From Anseranas semipalmata (Eukaryota > Chordata > Aves > Anseriformes > Anseranatidae), in the NCBI GenBank assembly GCA_013399115.1, contig VXAA01001236.1, positions 160,806-224,805 on the forward strand: a DNA stretch of 64,000 nt. The letters are read 5' to 3'. The position numbers and the translations under genes are program-made. Of the stretch, positions 59,616 to 64,000 are shown one piece after another. Position 1 is the stretch's first letter. Each line of letters starts with the position of its first letter. The notes below the pieces were generated by a model. It saw nothing but the letters and a program-made list of their open reading frames with translations, made no database searches and had not been told where the DNA came from.

Positions 59616-62479
59616 AGAGATCAAAACCAGCTTTTATCTTGTACAAAAAAGGACTGCTAAAGGACAAATTAAGAGTCCTTAGTGAAGCACAGGAAATTAT
59701 TACTGTTTGTTCATAGTAGAAGGAAAAATGCAGACACTGCTAAGAGCCTTCTTGGACAGACATGGTGAACTTCATTAATCCAGTGGAAAAGGAGTAGGAG
59801 ACATGCAGAAGAAGTTGATCTACAGAAAGATTAAAAATTGAGAGCAAAATCACTTATACACACTCCTGCATCTTTGATGATTTGGAAGAACATGTCACCA
59901 AACTATAGCAATAGTACCTGATTTTTCCAGAAAACAAGCCATATATCTTCTTCACATCTGCAACTGGTGATCACATACAGAAGCATGAGATGTGCACAAT
60001 AACTCTGTCAGCACAGGAGTCCTGTGCTGATGTCCACAATAACTCCATCAGCAGGAAAAGCCATACCCTGGTCTGAGGACCATCTGGAAACACCAGAACC
60101 TGAGCCAGCCACAGAAGGCCCCAGACCATACCTGGCATACTGGGCTTAATACTTCTACCAGAGAGACAGGAAATTACAAATAGTACTCTCTTTAGTTTAC
60201 TCAGCACTCTAGTATAATTTAACTTCTGACACCTTTGCAATATTTACCTTTCAGAAAGAAACAGAATCAATCCAGATATCTCCTCTTCCCTGAACTGAAA
60301 ACCAAAATTTCAAATTAGACATCTGGCAACCATTCCTCACTCTTCCCTTTGACCTTCTTTAGTCAATTCTCCTCTCCACAGAAACCCCCCTTTTATGACT
60401 CCTCACCTGGTATCAGAACCTCCACTTTCACAGCAGCTGCTTCCAGGGGGCAGCAGGACATTGTTAAGATCTTCATTAACCCTAGCCAGGTTGCTACTAC
60501 CCAAATCTTTTTCTTAAAGAAACAGTCCAATGGCTTAGGAACACAATATGCAACTTTGCAAATCTTGCAGGATCAAATATGATTTTTCATTGGTTCTTAA
60601 GTGTTATTAATAATAAGAAAAAAAAAGTAAATTTACATTTCACCAAAGTGAAAGCAAATTCTACTGATCTGTTTCTTTTTCATGGATAACTATGAGAGAC
60701 TAAAAAATAATAAAAAATAATTCTTGCAATTGCTCAAAGATTAAACTGTTTTCATTTTCTTAGAATAGATGCAGCTGGATGAAACAGACAAATTTTACAC
60801 TCTTAAGTGCTGCTAAAATGATTTAGTTATGTAGTTAAAAACATATAGCAGATGGAAAAAAATGTAGATTCTTTAATGAGAATTTTAAAATAATCTACAA
60901 TGACATGACACAAAAAGATGTGATCTGTGTAGTACAGTTTGAAACACACAGCAATCTTGTCCTGATTGTGAATGACAACACTCAAAGCAATGAAGTGACA
61001 CACAGACATAACTTACATCAAAAACAATTCAGCTTCTAGAAATTCGGTTTCTCATCCTTGGAACTTTTGATCTCAACTTTCAGGTTGCTGTCATAAATAC
61101 ATAAAGGTTTTGTGATAACTTATCCTGTTACAATTCATAAAGGTATAAATATGAGAGCAAACAGAGTATTAAGACAAGTTTTTCTGAAACTATAGGTTAA
61201 TTGCTTTATTGTGGCCTAATATTTATATTTCTTTTCACATAATCATATCAGAGAAATGAACGGGTGCACTGCTAACCTTTTGTCATTTCTGAAATAACAT
61301 TCCAGAAGTAATTAGAAATCTTTTTGACCCATCTTTCTTCAGCTTCCCTCTTTGCATGTACATACCTTTTTTCTGGATGAGCCTAGACAGACATAGAATC
61401 ATGGAACATACAGAGACAATAGCTGTTCATAAATATTTATAAGCTGATGAATTCCAGATAGTTTATGATTATTCATCAACAAATCTTACACTACGGTGAA
61501 ATGAATTATTCACAAAGTTATTTTATGGCTTCAGCATCTTGAATTAATTATTACAGGTTTTGTTTTTTTTTTGAGTCACTCAGGGTAGCACCCTTCATGA
61601 TTAACATGGCTGGAATGCATTGCAGGGCTTCATGTTAGATGAATCACTAAGTTCCAGAGAGTGAGCAGCAGAAGGAATAATTTTCAGTTGTTTATTTTAT
61701 CTTTATTCACTTACATTTAATTAGTTATAAACTGAAAATTCACCTATATGTGAACCGTATAAACCATTTTCCATTGTTAAATTGAAATAAGCAAAAAATA
61801 TAAAAATAGTGAGGGCCATTACAGTATTTCTGTCTTTCTCTCTGTCTTAAAGAAGGATTAATATATCTTGATTTTTTTTTTCTTACAAACATCTAACTAA
61901 AAAAAAAAATTGCAAAAGCCTAAATATAGCTGTATTTTTCTTTCTAGAAAGTACAGATCACCAGGGAATGTGTTGTGTTTATATGGAATATAAAGTGTTC
62001 TCTGCTTGCCTCAAAACACAGTTATTCTACTATTTTTTCAAAAACTGCCAGTCATAATTTACTTCCTACATACTTATGGAAAATCAGGAGGATTAAAAAA
62101 GGAAATAGGCTCCCATACACACTATAAATACCAACATGAAACAGTGTGACCTGAGAACAAAAGGGAATAGCTCAGGTTATTAGGTCTCTGTTTTACATAT
62201 AACAAATACATTTTATGGCAAGACTTTGTGAACAGTGATAAAAGATATATCATGAATTCTGAATCTATTTCACGTGGTTTCTGCTACTAAAAATGCTATC
62301 TTCAATATAATGATCTGTCACCTCCACATGGGGCCTTTTAATGTATTCCTGTTTTCACGTATTTACCTTATTGATGAATACAGAACTGGTGACTGGCTAA
62401 AAACATCTTCTATGACCCAAATTATCTTTAAGTTAGAATTGCCCCCAAATTATTCCTTTTTTATTCCTTTTGCTGGAAA

Positions 62480-62482
<3 letters not shown>

Positions 62483-62535
<53 letters not shown>
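62483..62535 (+). repeat. (TC)n microsatellite running towards an assembly gap
   Basis: About 26 perfect TC units are followed by TTCTTTTATCT and then unresolved bases. Beyond the gap the sequence resumes in a pyrimidine tract, so the true repeat is probably longer and more complex. Confidence 0.97.
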
Positions 62536-62541
<6 letters not shown>

Positions 62542-62546
62542 TATCT

Positions 62547-62583
62547 NNNNNNNNNNNNNNNNNNNNNNNNNNNNNNNNNNNNN
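62547..62583. other. Assembly gap (37 N)
   Basis: 37 unresolved bases lie inside a pyrimidine-rich tract. The poly-(SL) frames that cross it are artefacts of the (TC)n repeat. Confidence 0.99.
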
Positions 62584-64000
62584 CCCCCCTCTCTTTCCCT
62601 GACTATACTATGTAGTTTGATCCAAGCTTTAATCAATTTCTCATTGCAATCTAAAAGGAGACTAGCAAGATATATTTTACAGTCTTCTTCGGCAATTACC
62701 ACTGTCCTTTCTTGGCTCTGCTCAGAAGTTGTCTCCTAGATCAATTTTTTGACCTTATGCAATCGCATGTCCACAGCAATGAACAAGAAATGAGCTATCA
62801 GAGAACATAGTTCAGTCGTAAATGTGCAGTTTACACATAAAACAACAAGAATTTGATTTTATGAAAAATAAATAAATTTGTAAAAAATATCCTTACCTTC
62901 TATCATCTTCATCAACAGAGTCGTAATTTGATATTTTTATCAATTTTCATATTTTTATTCCACAAGTATTTTATTCAGAAGAGCTGTGCTGCTCTAAGAA
63001 GTCCATATCATCATTTCTTTAAATTATATTGTTTTGGGGGAAGTGGGAGATTGCTATGTGGATAGTTTTAAAATTTTTTCAAGACAATAAAGCCCTTATA
63101 ATCCCAAAGTAGGAGACAGAAATTCTTCCAGACTCAAGGTGCAATCCCATCTGACAAATGCAGTGAATAGAATATATACACCTGCACAAAACAGGTGTCT
63201 GTAAGTCACTGACAACCAATTGGAAAAGCATCCTGTTCAGCATGCTGCAGACAGGACCGGGAGACAAGGTAGAGAGATTGCAAAGGAGCACTTGCATTTC
63301 ATGTTTTCTGGAACAATTCTTTAATGTCAATAATCTTACAGTTCTACAACAATTTGACTCTGCAACAGACTTACAAACAGAGCAGATACTTGCTGACTTT
63401 TGACATAGTGCACAGGGAACTGGCACACAGGTTAACCAGATATCAAATGTTATGGATATGCTAAAGAGAATGCCTTGCACTTGCTTGAAATTTGAAGTCT
63501 TGAGGTCTTCAAGTGCTTATAGCTTCAAGTGCACTGATAACTCAGTTTCTTATGTATCTATTACGAAATGCTTGTTTTATTCTTCTGTTTACAATTCCTA
63601 GTTTTAAACCAGGATCCCCTTAATTAGATGCTGTACACAGAAATAAATAATAAAAAACAAAAAAACAAAAACCTGCCCCGAAGATCTTACAGGCCAACCA
63701 TAAGAGAAAACAGATGGGCAAAGACAGATGGGGGAACAGAAGGAAATAATATGACTTCTGTGGTAGATATAAGAAATGTAATTATGCTGATCATCTACCC
63801 ACGCATGGTAAAATTTACCATGAATGAGTTGCTGCAGTGAGATTTTATAGATCTTTTGCATTACAGCCCTTTTCTCTCTCCTGCTGTAACAAGGGCAATC
63901 CTGCAACACAAAATTGCATGGTTCAGGAGTAATTTGCTCTGTAATTTCTTATTCATATATATTTTGCTTATGGTCTCTTGGAAATCAGCCAACTTCTGAA
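62584..64000. other. Unique AT-rich DNA, no gene seen
   Basis: Minus-strand open frames of 133 (63079-63480) and 101 codons (63604-63909) occur, but I recognise no domain in either. A plus-strand A-rich (CAAAA)n-like tract lies at 63648-63671. No transposon signature was found. Confidence 0.65.

Larger units (their letters stand above)
51603..62482. other. Unique AT-rich DNA, no gene seen
   Basis: I recognise no gene or transposon in these 10.9 kb. A runs lie at 54089-54110, 54522-54536, 59290-59302 and 59427-59439. (CAAA)n/(CAA)n A-rich tracts occur at 54241-54310, 54910-54953, 56129-56170 and 56871-56916. Perfect hairpins are at 54971-54993 and 60009-60029. A 19-bp tandem duplication lies at 56074-56111 and a three-copy 28-bp minisatellite at 59532-59615. 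An enhancer-like patch is at 61440-61680. The 159-codon frame at 53985-54464 is mostly lysine-rich low-complexity sequence. Confidence 0.7.

Noticed and set aside
61391..61415. CATAGAATCATGG resembling a CR1 tail
   Set aside because: Only about 12 bases match and no CR1 body follows on either side.
62274..62739. Open frames with poly-(SL) crossing the N gap
   Set aside because: They arise from the (TC)n repeat and unresolved bases.
62881..62905. Minus-strand donor AAG/GTAAGG after a DSVDEDDR-like reading
   Set aside because: No AG acceptor lies between the upstream in-frame stop and the donor, so no coding exon can be drawn.
1..64000. CRISPR arrays, tRNA or rRNA genes, bacterial operons or phage genes
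   Set aside because: No regularly spaced direct repeats, cloverleaf-like sequences or rRNA cores were seen, and the repeats are those of a bird genome.

Overview
The window looks like gene-poor, AT-rich DNA from a bird nuclear genome. The main evidence is a set of CR1 LINE copies carrying the avian 3' signature, (ATTCTATG)n on one strand and TCATAGAATCATAGAAT on the other. There is also a degraded avian endogenous-retrovirus LTR, a scarcity of CpG, and many homopolymer and (CAAA)n tracts. Nothing indicates bacteria, a virus or an organelle. I cannot name the species.

I recognise no host protein-coding gene, rRNA, tRNA or CRISPR array. Every open frame with a recognisable relative is CR1 ORF2 (endonuclease and reverse transcriptase) in varying decay. 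The other open frames are short, of no family I know, or translations of simple repeats.

Layout. 1-312: 3' end of a plus-strand CR1 running in from outside the window. 2059-2115: a CR1 stub of about 57 bp. 10744-10992: an old minus-strand CR1. 14148-14750: a plus-strand CR1 with an internal deletion. 25504-25916: a minus-strand solo LTR, truncated. 29122-30932: two minus-strand CR1 copies directly head to tail, one keeping a 322-codon open RT segment. 32257-32330 and 43616-43668: further CR1 stubs, the second flanked by a 6-bp target duplication. 49277-51588: the longest CR1 (about 2.3 kb, plus strand) with endonuclease and RT remnants and a near-perfect target duplication. Between them lies unique AT-rich sequence with microsatellites, small tandem duplications and two assembly gaps (21333-21339 and 62547-62583).

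Outside the CR1 copies, three things deserve a look. First, a non-CR1 repeated module occurs at 31.1-31.5 kb and again at 32.9-33.0 kb, with its two halves in opposite order. Second, several well-formed splice-site pairs on the minus strand between 13.0 and 21.4 kb frame short open segments and could be exons of an unrecognised transcript. Equally good pairs also occur on the plus strand, so pseudo-exons are the default reading. Third, long T-runs dominate the first 22 kb and long A-runs dominate after 28 kb. I do not see an obviously novel biological system.
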